A stretch of DNA of 64,000 nucleotides from an uncultured Collinsella sp. (GTDB lineage: Bacteria; Actinomycetota; Coriobacteriia; Coriobacteriales; Coriobacteriaceae), in the NCBI GenBank assembly GCA_900541145.1, contig UQIH01000001.1:186001-250000 (forward strand), read 5' to 3'. Under the pieces are notes generated by a model. The model made no database searches. It had not been told where the DNA came from and saw only the letters and a list, made by a program, of their open reading frames with translations. Positions 25,747 to 33,502 of the stretch are shown in pieces. Within the stretch, counting starts at the first letter, position 1. Each line of letters opens with the position of its first letter. The position numbers and the translations under genes were made by a program.

Positions 25747-27168
25747 ATGACCAACCCCATGCAGTTCCCCGACGGCTTTGTGTTTGGCGGCGCCACCGCT
25801 GCTTACCAGGTTGAGGGCGAGACCCGTACGCACGGCAAGGGCAAAGTGCCCTGGGACGATTTCCTGGCTGCTCAGGGTCGCTTCTCCCCCGACCCCGCAA
25901 GCGATTTCTACAACAAGTACCCGGTCGATATCGACCTGTGCCAGCGCTTCGGCATCAACGGTATCCGTGTCTCCATCGCTTGGAGCCGCATCTTCCCCAA
26001 TGGCACCGGCGAGATTAACCCCGAGGGCGTCGCTTTCTATCACGAGCTTTTCGCCACCTGCAACAAAGCTGGCGTTATCCCCTATGTCACGCTCGATCAC
26101 TTCGATACGCCCGAGGCCTTTTACCAGAACGGCGGCGAGGGTTTCCTAACGCGCACGACGATCGACGCCTTTGTCGAGTATGCCAAGTTCTGCTTTGCCG
26201 AGTTCACCGAGGTCAAGCACTGGTTTACCTTTAACGAGATTCCCGCGACCGCCGAGGGCAGCTTTATCGTCGGCAACTGGCCGCACGGCGAGAAGTATCG
26301 CCTGGACAAGGCTTTCCAGCTCATGCACAACATGATGGTGGCCCACGCCAAGGCCGTCGTCGCCTTCCATGAGGGCGGCTTTGAGGGCGAGATCGGCATT
26401 GTCCAGAACCTGGAGCCCAAGTATCCCCTCGATCCCAACAGCGCTGCCGACTGCGAGGCAGCTCGCATGGCCGATGTCATCAACAACCGCTGGGTACTCG
26501 ACGCCACCTTCCGCGGCCACTATGCAGCTGATACCTTGGAGGCTGCGACCAAGCTGGCCCATATCGCCGGCGGCGAGCTCGACGTCCGCGACGAGGACAT
26601 CGCCGCGCTGACCGCCGCGCTCCCTTACAACGATTGCCTGGGCGTCAACACCTACAAGTGCCAGTTCCTGCGTGCCGCCGAGGGCGAAAACGACATCAAC
26701 CACAATGGCACCGGCGACAAGGGCTCCTCGCGCTGGTTCCTCAAGGGCGTGGGCGAGTCATGCGTGCGCGAAGGCGTACCCACCACCGATTGGGACTGGA
26801 TCATCTATCCCGAGGGCCTGTACGACCTGCTGCTCCGCATTAAGAACGATTACCCCAACTACAAGAAGATCTACATCACCGAGAACGGCATGGGCTATAA
26901 GGACGACTTCGAGGACGGCTTTATCGACGACGCCCCTCGCATCGACTACATGCGCCAGCATCTCGCATGGATCCTCAAGGCAATCGACGGCGGCGTAAAC
27001 GTCGACGGTTACTTTGTGTGGTCGCTGCAGGACCAGTTCTCCTGGACCAACGGCTATAACAAGCGCTATGGCCTGTTCTACATCGACTTTGAGACCCAGA
27101 AGCGCTATCCCAAGGCGAGCGCGTACTGGTACAAGAACGTCGCGGAGACCGGCCTGCTCATGGCCTAA
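25747..27168 (+). CDS. 6-phospho-beta-galactosidase (GH1), module 3
   Basis: A 473-aa GH1 enzyme. Acid/base Glu164 is in TFNE, nucleophile Glu379 in ITENG, and Ser432-x6-Lys439-x-Tyr441 binds the phosphate, with Trp433 as in LacG. It is close to the module 1 enzyme from the first residues (FVFGGATAAYQVEGETRTHG). It is second gene of the LacI-4-controlled module, and a strong terminator follows. Confidence 0.92.
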   Translation: MTNPMQFPDGFVFGGATAAYQVEGETRTHGKGKVPWDDFLAAQGRFSPDPASDFYNKYPVDIDLCQRFGINGIRVSIAWSRIFPNGTGEINPEGVAFYHELFATCNKAGVIPYVTLDHFDTPEAFYQNGGEGFLTRTTIDAFVEYAKFCFAEFTEVKHWFTFNEIPATAEGSFIVGNWPHGEKYRLDKAFQLMHNMMVAHAKAVVAFHEGGFEGEIGIVQNLEPKYPLDPNSAADCEAARMADVINNRWVLDATFRGHYAADTLEAATKLAHIAGGELDVRDEDIAALTAALPYNDCLGVNTYKCQFLRAAEGENDINHNGTGDKGSSRWFLKGVGESCVREGVPTTDWDWIIYPEGLYDLLLRIKNDYPNYKKIYITENGMGYKDDFEDGFIDDAPRIDYMRQHLAWILKAIDGGVNVDGYFVWSLQDQFSWTNGYNKRYGLFYIDFETQKRYPKASAYWYKNVAETGLLMA

Positions 27169-27188
27169 CTTTTGCCGCATACCCCCTG

Positions 27189-27236
27189 TCGGCCGCATGC
27201 GAATCCCTCCACGGGTTCGCATGCGGCCTTTTTTGG
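27189..27236 (+). terminator. Terminator after module 3
   Basis: The stem GGCCGCATGCGAA(T)CC / GG(G)TTCGCATGCGGCC is followed by TTTTTT. Confidence 0.9.
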
Positions 27237-27254
27237 CTCGGACCTGAGCGGGCC

Positions 27255-27397
27255 GTTTGTCTCAATCTGTAACATCTAGCAGGGATTTTCGGCCCTAGCT
27301 GTTATAGATTTAGACGAACGAGCAACCAGGGCTAAAAGATCTCAATCTGTAACACGTAGCCCACTTTCGACCGTCTACCTGTTACAGATCAAGACAA
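27255..27397. repeat. Palindromic CTGTAACA/TGTTACAG element, pair 2
   Basis: Units at 27255-27319 and 27340-27397, starts 85 bp apart, one of each centre type, the same order and spacing as pair 1. They lie downstream of module 3 and upstream of the Fic gene. Confidence 0.85.
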
Positions 27398-27449
27398 TAA
27401 GATAGTCAAATCCGAACTTTCCAAGCAGTTATGAAGCATGGTTTCTAGT

Positions 27450-27524
27450 TTTCGGTATCACGAACATACTTTCGGTATCATTTAATGGTATTATGATATC
27501 GAAAGTATGTTCGTGATACCGAAA
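27450..27524 (+). promoter_or_regulatory. Large palindrome overlapping the fic promoter and ribosome-binding site
   Basis: A 31-bp inverted repeat with one mismatch around a 13-bp centre. It contains the 11-mer TTTCGGTATCA twice on the left (27450, 27470) and its complement twice on the right (27494 as TGATATCGAAA, 27514 as TGATACCGAAA). A possible -10 (TATGAT, 27492-27497) is at the centre and the AAAGGAG ribosome-binding site overlaps the end of the right arm. A protein bound here would block transcription; the RNA hairpin could also hide the RBS. Confidence 0.8.
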
Positions 27525-27532
27525 GGAGCCGC

Positions 27533-28765
27533 ATGCGCCAGTTCGATTACACCACAGTCCCAGCGGAACTCGAAGCAACTCCAATCACCAACCTCCTCCT
27601 CTCGATACGCGAGCATAAAGGCCGTCAGCTTGCTCTGAGTCAAGTCAAACCCGAGCTTCTATCGTCCCTAATGGAGGAGGCTAAAATCCAAAGCACCCGG
27701 TCCTCCAACGGACTTGAAGGAATTGTTACCACCCAAAAAAGACTCAAAGCGATCATGGCGTATTCCGCCAAGCCAAGCTCCCGCGCAGAGGAAGAAATCG
27801 CTGGATACCGAGATGTGCTGTCGCTTATTCACGAGCAACACGATTCCATTCCCGTAACGCCATCGGTCATTCTGCAGTTGCATCGTGACCTCATGGCGCA
27901 CACGGCAATCTCGTATGGAGGCCATTGGAAAGATGGCGATAACGAAATCGTCTCCATTGACGATCAAGGTAATCGATTTGTGCGCTTTAGGCCCCCTTCG
28001 GCTCTAGCAACCCCGGGACTTATTAAAGAAGCCTGCCAGTCCCTCAACGATGCTTTATCTCGCCAAGTTTGCGATCCCCTCCTTATATCGCTCCGCTTTA
28101 TCTTCGATTTTGTTAGCATTCATCCCTTCAACGATGGCAATGGCAGGATGAGCCGGCTCCTTACAACGCTGCTGCTCGAAAAGACTGGATACGACATTGC
28201 GCGTTACATCAGCATCGAACGACTTATTGAAGACAACAAGGCGCTCTACTACAACGCCCTCGCTGCAAGCTCCACTGGATGGAATGAAAATCAAAACACC
28301 GAAGCACCTTTTATCCGTTTCATGCTCGGAACAACCCTAGCCGCCTACCGACAGCTCGAGCAGCGTACCTTAATTGAATCAAGCACTCGTCCCATGTCGA
28401 AGCAAGCGCGCATCGCTGTTCTATTTCAACAGAGACCCGGCGTCATTAAGAAATCCGACATCCGGTCCAACTGCCCCGATATCAGCGAGGTAACCGTTAA
28501 ACGAACCCTCGGTCAGCTTGTTAGTTGCAGCGCAATCGAAAAAACAGGAGCGGGCCGTTCGACGGGCTACATACTCAAAGACGTCCATGCTCTAGAGCTA
28601 TTCTTGCAATCCACAATACCCGATGGCGAGGCCGCAATAACAAAAGAGGCTCCAAAGGATAAGCTCCTTGAACGTGTAAACCACGCCGAGGATGAAAGCA
28701 AAGAGGGATTCTATGAAGACTATGATTCATTCTCAAGGGACATAAAGACGAAATACGGAGTCTAG
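27533..28765 (+). CDS. Fic-domain protein with C-terminal winged-HTH
   Basis: A 410-aa Fic/DOC protein. The Fic_N region (1-80) has an inhibitory-helix motif matching (S/T)xxxE(G/N) at Ser58-Glu62-Gly63 (SNGLEG), which makes it an intramolecularly inhibited class II Fic. The catalytic core HPFNDGNGRMSR starts at His197. Residues about 285-350 look like a winged HTH, and the tail (about 365-410) is charged. Fic enzymes usually transfer AMP from ATP to target proteins. The HTH plus the promoter palindrome suggests autoregulation. No partner antitoxin ORF is visible. It is more AT-rich than its neighbours and sits among sugar genes beside a gene remnant, suggesting insertion. Confidence 0.88.
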   Translation: MRQFDYTTVPAELEATPITNLLLSIREHKGRQLALSQVKPELLSSLMEEAKIQSTRSSNGLEGIVTTQKRLKAIMAYSAKPSSRAEEEIAGYRDVLSLIHEQHDSIPVTPSVILQLHRDLMAHTAISYGGHWKDGDNEIVSIDDQGNRFVRFRPPSALATPGLIKEACQSLNDALSRQVCDPLLISLRFIFDFVSIHPFNDGNGRMSRLLTTLLLEKTGYDIARYISIERLIEDNKALYYNALAASSTGWNENQNTEAPFIRFMLGTTLAAYRQLEQRTLIESSTRPMSKQARIAVLFQQRPGVIKKSDIRSNCPDISEVTVKRTLGQLVSCSAIEKTGAGRSTGYILKDVHALELFLQSTIPDGEAAITKEAPKDKLLERVNHAEDESKEGFYEDYDSFSRDIKTKYGV

Positions 28766-28802
28766 TCATATCTCAGAATAGCCTCATCCTTGTTGCTCAA
28801 AG

Positions 28803-29147
28803 TTATTTGCGCGTCATTGTAAAGCGGTACCCCTGCGCCGGCAGGGGGGGGCAGAAGTATCGCCTGCCGATCCTGCTGGAGTCGGCAATCAGATAGCGCG
28901 CATCGGCCTTGCTAAAGGCGAGCTGCTGGATACGGCCCTCGTCCATGTTGGACGTGGACACGTCGCCGTCCAGAATGCCGTTGGCACCGATAAACGCCGC
29001 GTCGATGCCCAGCGCACGCAGGGCATCCTCGGCCGTTGGCCCCACAAAAGCGGCAGTGCGGCGACGGTACATGCCGCCCACCGGGCACAGCTCGCAATCC
29101 TCGCGCGCCTCGAGCAGGCTAAAGGCCGAAAGCGAATTGGTCACATA
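28803..29147 (-). pseudogene. Truncated lacR (DeoR-family) remnant
   Basis: On the minus strand this encodes a protein nearly identical to the middle of LacR (33503-34267), from VTNSLS through ADSSKIGKR. It has no HTH and loses homology after the IGRR phrase, where the copy is deleted and runs out of frame to a stop. It probably arose by a partial duplication or a recombination between module ends. It lies downstream of the fourth EIICB and can have no DNA-binding function. Confidence 0.85.
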
Positions 29148-29237
29148 GATGGAAGACAGTTTGTCGGTGACTCGGAGAGCGCCAATGCGATCTCACGACG
29201 GTTGCGCGCATTGTCTCAATTAGATACTCAACGAAAT

Positions 29238-29270
29238 ACGGCCCCGCAGCTCAATAAGCTGCGGGGCCGT
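29238..29270 (-). terminator. Terminator of the fourth EIICB gene
   Basis: The perfect 14-bp stem ACGGCCCCGCAGCT / AGCTGCGGGGCCGT has a 5-base loop, 37 bp beyond the EIICB stop. Confidence 0.85.
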
Positions 29271-29306
29271 ACCATACACCGACGAATCAACGACGAAGTG
29301 CATCCA

Positions 29307-31001
29307 CTATTTGGCCAGCTCCTGAACGATCCAGTCAATTGCACCTTCGGGATCGTTGGTAAGGTCGATATACTCCTTGCCCCTTGTGGTGAGCAGTTTA
29401 ATTCCAAGGCGATCGGTATCGGCCTTCATAGCGTCATAGTACATGCGTGCCTGGGGCGCCAGAACAATCACGTTGTACTGATCCATCGTATCATAGTGGC
29501 TTCCGTACGCACCGGACTGAGAAACCAGATCGATACCCTTAGCAGCGGCGCCTTCGCGAAGAGCATTTGCCAAGAGAGTCGAAGTGCCGGCACCCTGGCA
29601 AAGCACAAGCACGCGGATCTGCTCCGCCTTGTCCTTTACCGCCTCGAGAGCTTTTGCGACATTTTCCTGTGCGGCAATAGCATCTGCATCCGAGGTTCCT
29701 GCAGTCTCCTTTGCAGACTCTTCCAAACAAAGCTGATGGTCATACGCCTTGCAGAACGGATAGTAAATCACAAAGTCAACGACCAACAGCACTGCAATCA
29801 ATACAAGAGAACGTACATCAAGACCTGTGGTGAGGAATGCACCGATTGGGCCGGGAAGCGCCCACGGCATGGTATACATGGGGGCGTTCATTCCAATGAC
29901 GTCAATGAAAAACTTACCGATTATAGCGTTGACCATAGGAGCCGCTAGGAAGGGCACGAACATATAGGGATTGAGAACAATCGGCATACCGAAGAGAACG
30001 GGCTCGTTAACTCCAAAAATCACCGGGATAATCGATGCCTTGCCCATGGCTTTAAGCTGCTTGGAACGCATAAACATGATTAGGATAATAGGAACGATGA
30101 ACGTGCAGCCAGAACCGCCCAGACCGCCGATGAAGTTTGTAAAGTCCAGCGCGAGAGCAATTGACGGGTGTCCACCTGCTTGGTAAACCGCAAGATTGGT
30201 AACGGTATTGTCGTAGAGCGCAGCATTGATCGGAGTCATGACAACCGAGGCACCGTGAATGCCCATAAATTGGAAAAGTGCGACCGCGCCCTCGATAAGC
30301 GCCATGCCAGGATAGGTGTCGACCGCGGAGAACAGCGGCGAGATAAGAGCGGATACCAAATTGGCGAACGGCACAGCAAGCAGCTTACGGCTCGCGAGAT
30401 CGATAAAAGCGCACGCAAGGATCGAAAACCCAAACGCAAAGATATCGCGAAAACTCTGCGCAATAGAGCCAGGGACCTCTTTGGGGAGCTTGATCGTCAC
30501 ATTATGGCTAATGCACACCTTATAGATATTAACGGTCAAGAATGCGGATACGAACGCAGCGATAAAACCCTTGGTTCCCATGTAGCCGGTTTCAAAAACA
30601 GACGTATCTGCTCCGCCAATCGAGACAACATCGTTCGTCACCGATAGCAAGAACATGCCGCACATGGCACAAACCATGCACGAGGTGGGGTTGAGAGATT
30701 TGCCCGAAGGCATGCGGCGGTTCATCGACTTGGCAAGTGAGCTCGCCGTGGTGCCGGCCACCATAATGCCAAGAAGTCCCATGGTATATGCATAGATTTT
30801 ATTAAAGAAATCCAGCACCTCAGACGGAAGCGCGATGCCTACATAGGCAGGGAGCGTCGAAAGAAGAAGGAACAGACTCGAGAACAGCACAATTGGCATA
30901 TTCGAGAGAAAGCCATCCTTAATCGCCACCAGATAAATGTTCCTTGAGATTTTGTCGAAGAGGGCCTGGTGTTTTTCAAGGAATTTGACGATAGCGTCCA
31001 T
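29307..31001 (-). CDS. PTS lactose-family EIICB permease (fourth copy)
   Basis: A 564-aa EIICB. EIIC (about 1-425) carries FGVNEPVLFGMPIVLNP in place of FAVNEPLLFAAP, and MGIHGASVV in place of GPSVV, so its substrate site differs from the other three. A short linker leads to EIIB with Cys468 in VLVLCQGAGTSTLLAN. The start MDAIVK (ATG 31001) follows AAAGGATG. It is divergent from a DUF7916-type gene and a GntR regulator instead of a GH1/LacI pair, so the substrate probably differs from the lactose modules. Confidence 0.9.
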   Translation of the reverse strand: MDAIVKFLEKHQALFDKISRNIYLVAIKDGFLSNMPIVLFSSLFLLLSTLPAYVGIALPSEVLDFFNKIYAYTMGLLGIMVAGTTASSLAKSMNRRMPSGKSLNPTSCMVCAMCGMFLLSVTNDVVSIGGADTSVFETGYMGTKGFIAAFVSAFLTVNIYKVCISHNVTIKLPKEVPGSIAQSFRDIFAFGFSILACAFIDLASRKLLAVPFANLVSALISPLFSAVDTYPGMALIEGAVALFQFMGIHGASVVMTPINAALYDNTVTNLAVYQAGGHPSIALALDFTNFIGGLGGSGCTFIVPIILIMFMRSKQLKAMGKASIIPVIFGVNEPVLFGMPIVLNPYMFVPFLAAPMVNAIIGKFFIDVIGMNAPMYTMPWALPGPIGAFLTTGLDVRSLVLIAVLLVVDFVIYYPFCKAYDHQLCLEESAKETAGTSDADAIAAQENVAKALEAVKDKAEQIRVLVLCQGAGTSTLLANALREGAAAKGIDLVSQSGAYGSHYDTMDQYNVIVLAPQARMYYDAMKADTDRLGIKLLTTRGKEYIDLTNDPEGAIDWIVQELAK

Positions 31002-31185
31002 AAGACATCCTTTCATGTTTCCCGGGCACACAACGATTTATCCGGACTCAACCGTCGTCGTCCCAGTTTGTATCCACGTATGTAAATGAATACGTTCTCG
31101 TGCGAAATGTAATATCATTTGCGCGATTTGTCATAACCAATTCTTTTTCCGCTTTATCGATATGTCAAGAATTCAAATACTTATT

Positions 31186-31326
31186 CGGTGAACGGCAGTT
31201 GCGTAATTTTAGATTTGTCCATCTAAAGGCTATTTTTTCGGAGCAGTACAATAAGTTTGCAACCGTTCACCGATTGGATATAACATATTTAATATATTGT
31301 TGTAACAATATTAGTGACGATGTCAC
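31186..31326. promoter_or_regulatory. Divergent promoter region of EIICB-4 and the DUF7916-type gene
   Basis: This AT-rich 356-bp gap (31002-31357) holds CGGTGAACGG (31186-31195) and its complement ACCGTTCACCG (31262-31272), plus the palindrome GTGACGATGTCAC (31314-31326) about 30 bp before the + strand start. GntR-family dimers often bind such short GT/AC dyads, so it is a candidate operator for the adjacent GntR. Confidence 0.45.
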
Positions 31327-31357
31327 AAGCCTGTCGTTCTAGTCAAAGGAAGTAACA

Positions 31358-32278
31358 ATGCCCAAACGATTACTGAACATGTCCGCATCCGATTTTGCCG
31401 CCACGTCACCCATGGATCTAAAGCAGGCAATTCTGGCCTCCGAGGGACGTACCATCATGGCGGAAAACGTACCCTCTTCCCAATTTCTCAGCGGCGTTAC
31501 TAATGCAGAAATCGAACGTGCCGCAGGTGCCGACCTGCTTCTGTTTAACGCGTTCGATGTGTTCGATCCAGTTATTGCCGGTATTCCAGATGATCTCAAT
31601 GAAAACCCGGTCACTTGGGTGAAGCGAGCATGCGGAAGGCCGATTGGCGTCAATCTGGAGCCAGTTGATAACGAGGCAGAGATGTCTGAATCCCGTACGG
31701 AAATCCCCATGGGTCGTCGCGTCTCTCCCAAGACCTTAGAAAAGGCTAACGAACTCGGATTTGATTTTATTTGCCTCACAGGCAACCCTGGAACTGGCGT
31801 CTCCAACGATGCGATCGCCCATTCAATCAAACTCTCCAAAGAGCATTTCAATGGCCTGATCATAGCCGGAAAAATGCATGGAGCAGGCGTTGCGGAACCT
31901 GTCATGACGCTCGAAATAGCGCGCGAGTTTGTTGACCTCGGTGTCGATATCCTTCTCGTGCCAGCCCCCTACACCGTCCCCTGCTTCCAAGAAGCAGACC
32001 TGCGCGCCATCGTAGACTTTGTACGATCCTACAACGTAGGCAAGTCAATTGAAGAGAAGGTTCTCGTCATGGCTGCGAACGGGACGAGTCAAGACTCTTG
32101 CGACAGCGAGACCATTAAGAAAATAGGCCTTGCAGCAAAAGCAGCCGGCGCTGACCTCCAACATATCGGGGACTCCATGAACGGTATTTGCCTGCCCCAG
32201 AATATCTTCACGCTCGGACAAGCCCTTCGTGGATACAGGCATCAGATCATCATGCTGAGCCGCTCTGTGATACGTTAA
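31358..32278 (+). CDS. DUF7916-type protein, PTS-associated, function unknown
   Basis: 306 aa. I recognise the family only as one found beside PTS genes (DUF7916; sometimes loosely annotated as hydrolase). The alternating strand-helix pattern (RTIMAENVPSS…DLLLFNAFDV…GVNLEP…DFICLTGNPGTG…LIIAGKMHGAG…VDILLVPAPYTVP…VMAANGTSQDS…HIGDSM) suggests a TIM barrel with phosphate-binding loops near the C-terminal ends of strands. AAAGGAAG precedes the ATG. It may act on the sugar-phosphate delivered by the divergent EIICB-4. No enzymatic activity can be assigned. Confidence 0.7.
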   Translation: MPKRLLNMSASDFAATSPMDLKQAILASEGRTIMAENVPSSQFLSGVTNAEIERAAGADLLLFNAFDVFDPVIAGIPDDLNENPVTWVKRACGRPIGVNLEPVDNEAEMSESRTEIPMGRRVSPKTLEKANELGFDFICLTGNPGTGVSNDAIAHSIKLSKEHFNGLIIAGKMHGAGVAEPVMTLEIAREFVDLGVDILLVPAPYTVPCFQEADLRAIVDFVRSYNVGKSIEEKVLVMAANGTSQDSCDSETIKKIGLAAKAAGADLQHIGDSMNGICLPQNIFTLGQALRGYRHQIIMLSRSVIR

Positions 32279-32350
32279 GATTGTTGCGCTCAAGCTACAT
32301 CCCGACTGAGGCAACCATCAGATACCATCAATATGCAAACTGAGGCTCTA

Positions 32351-33070
32351 ATGCTCGATACACATGAAAAACGGCCACTCTATTTACAGCTCACCGACGC
32401 GCTGCTCAAGCAGATCGTCGATGTGTATCAAGCAGACGATAAACTTCCAACAGAAATGGAACTCTGCGACGAATACGCCGTAAGCAGAACAACCGTCCGA
32501 CTTGCCATGAGTGAGCTGGAGCGTCGTGGAAGTATCTATCGAATCCAAGGTAAGGGATCGTTTGTTGCACCGAAACGCGTTAGCGAGCTCAATTCACTTT
32601 TAGACTTTGACTTTACAAGCCATTGCGATGGCGTTGATCCGGATGCCATCACCAAACATTTCGGCGGCCTCACATCAGGTCGTCCAATTTCCGTAATGAT
32701 GCTCCAACAATTTGGATGTCAAAGTCGCGATGAGATTCAGCGTCTTGAATTGACCTACGAACTTGAAGGCAGCTTCATAGGCGCTGATACGTTCTTCATT
32801 TCAAAGTCGCGCGTTCCGAATAACCAGTTAGATTTTCAGGCATTTAGCAGAATCATGGACGACTTGTCCAAGTCTATCCAATCTGTTAGAGAAAGCTATA
32901 GAGCACGTGAGCTTAGCGATTCCGAAGCCAGCAATTATGGTGTTGCAAAACTTCCGGTCATCGAACTGACTCATTATGCTTACGACTCCGGAGGCAAACT
33001 AATCTCAATTGTCTGCCGCACCGTCTTAACTGGGCGGGTCCCTTATCAAAACTTTATTTTCAAGTCCTAA
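32351..33070 (+). CDS. GntR/HutC-family regulator with UTRA sensor
   Basis: About 239 aa. The N-terminal GntR winged HTH (about 5-68; LPTEMELCDEYAVSRTTVRLAMSELE) is followed by a UTRA ligand domain (about 90-235). ATG 32351 has GAGG 5 nt upstream; the in-frame ATG at 32333 lacks an RBS. It lies 72 nt after the DUF7916-type gene in the same direction, so it is probably co-transcribed and regulates EIICB-4 and the DUF7916 gene. Confidence 0.88.
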   Translation: MLDTHEKRPLYLQLTDALLKQIVDVYQADDKLPTEMELCDEYAVSRTTVRLAMSELERRGSIYRIQGKGSFVAPKRVSELNSLLDFDFTSHCDGVDPDAITKHFGGLTSGRPISVMMLQQFGCQSRDEIQRLELTYELEGSFIGADTFFISKSRVPNNQLDFQAFSRIMDDLSKSIQSVRESYRARELSDSEASNYGVAKLPVIELTHYAYDSGGKLISIVCRTVLTGRVPYQNFIFKS

Positions 33071-33086
33071 TGTTCTTTTTCTTTTA

Positions 33087-33386
33087 TCTCGATCTGTAAC
33101 ACGTAGCCGAGTTTTTAAGTCCTAACCGTTACAGATCGAGACAAACAAGGTAGACCACGCCGAATTGTCTCAATCTGTAACACTAAGACCGGTTTTGGAC
33201 GTCTAGATGTTACAGATTGAGATGAATGCACAGGTCAATCCTCTCAATCTCAATCTGTAACAACTAGCTGAATTTTTCGGTCCTAGCTGTTACAGATCGA
33301 GACAAACGGAATAGGCCGAGCCAAAAATCTCGATCTGTAACATCTGACTCGCTTTTGGCCGCCTAGATATCACAGGTTGAGACAAT
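33087..33386. repeat. Palindromic CTGTAACA/TGTTACAG element, tetrad 2
   Basis: Four units at 33087-33146, 33165-33227, 33248-33307 and 33328-33386, starts 78, 83 and 80 bp apart. Units 1 and 3 carry the CGAG/CTGA-TTTTT centres and units 2 and 4 the GACC(G)/GACTCGC-TTTT centres, so two types alternate. The last unit's right arm is decayed. They lie between the convergent GntR and LacR genes. 33387-33502 holds nothing further that I recognise. Confidence 0.88.
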
Positions 33387-33502
33387 TTGATAGTGGAGTC
33401 CTCATTTGCGCGTCATATCGCGTAGCGCTGACACGCTGGTTTCCACAATGACAGGAGGTAAAAGTCCTCCCGCATCGCCCGTTGGCAATCCCGTAGCGCT
33501 AG

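Noticed and set aside
23803..26100. 765-codon minus-strand open frame
   Set aside because: It is the antisense of the EIICB and GH1 genes, whose high-GC codon use leaves the opposite strand open. Its translation is low-complexity Gly/Asp/Val/Leu and it has no RBS.
27398..27532. Small antitoxin gene before fic
   Set aside because: The space is almost entirely taken by the palindrome and holds no ORF with an RBS; the inhibitory motif is inside the Fic protein itself.
31100..31342. 80-codon plus-strand frame in the EIICB-4/DUF7916 divergent gap
   Set aside because: AT-rich promoter DNA, no RBS, and no protein-like pattern; it would run through the likely operators.
17282..33386. CRISPR array explanation for the regularly spaced CTGTAACA units
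   Set aside because: The repeated unit is itself a dyad, the centres are repeated types rather than unique spacers, the units occur in several separate short groups, and there is no cas gene nearby.
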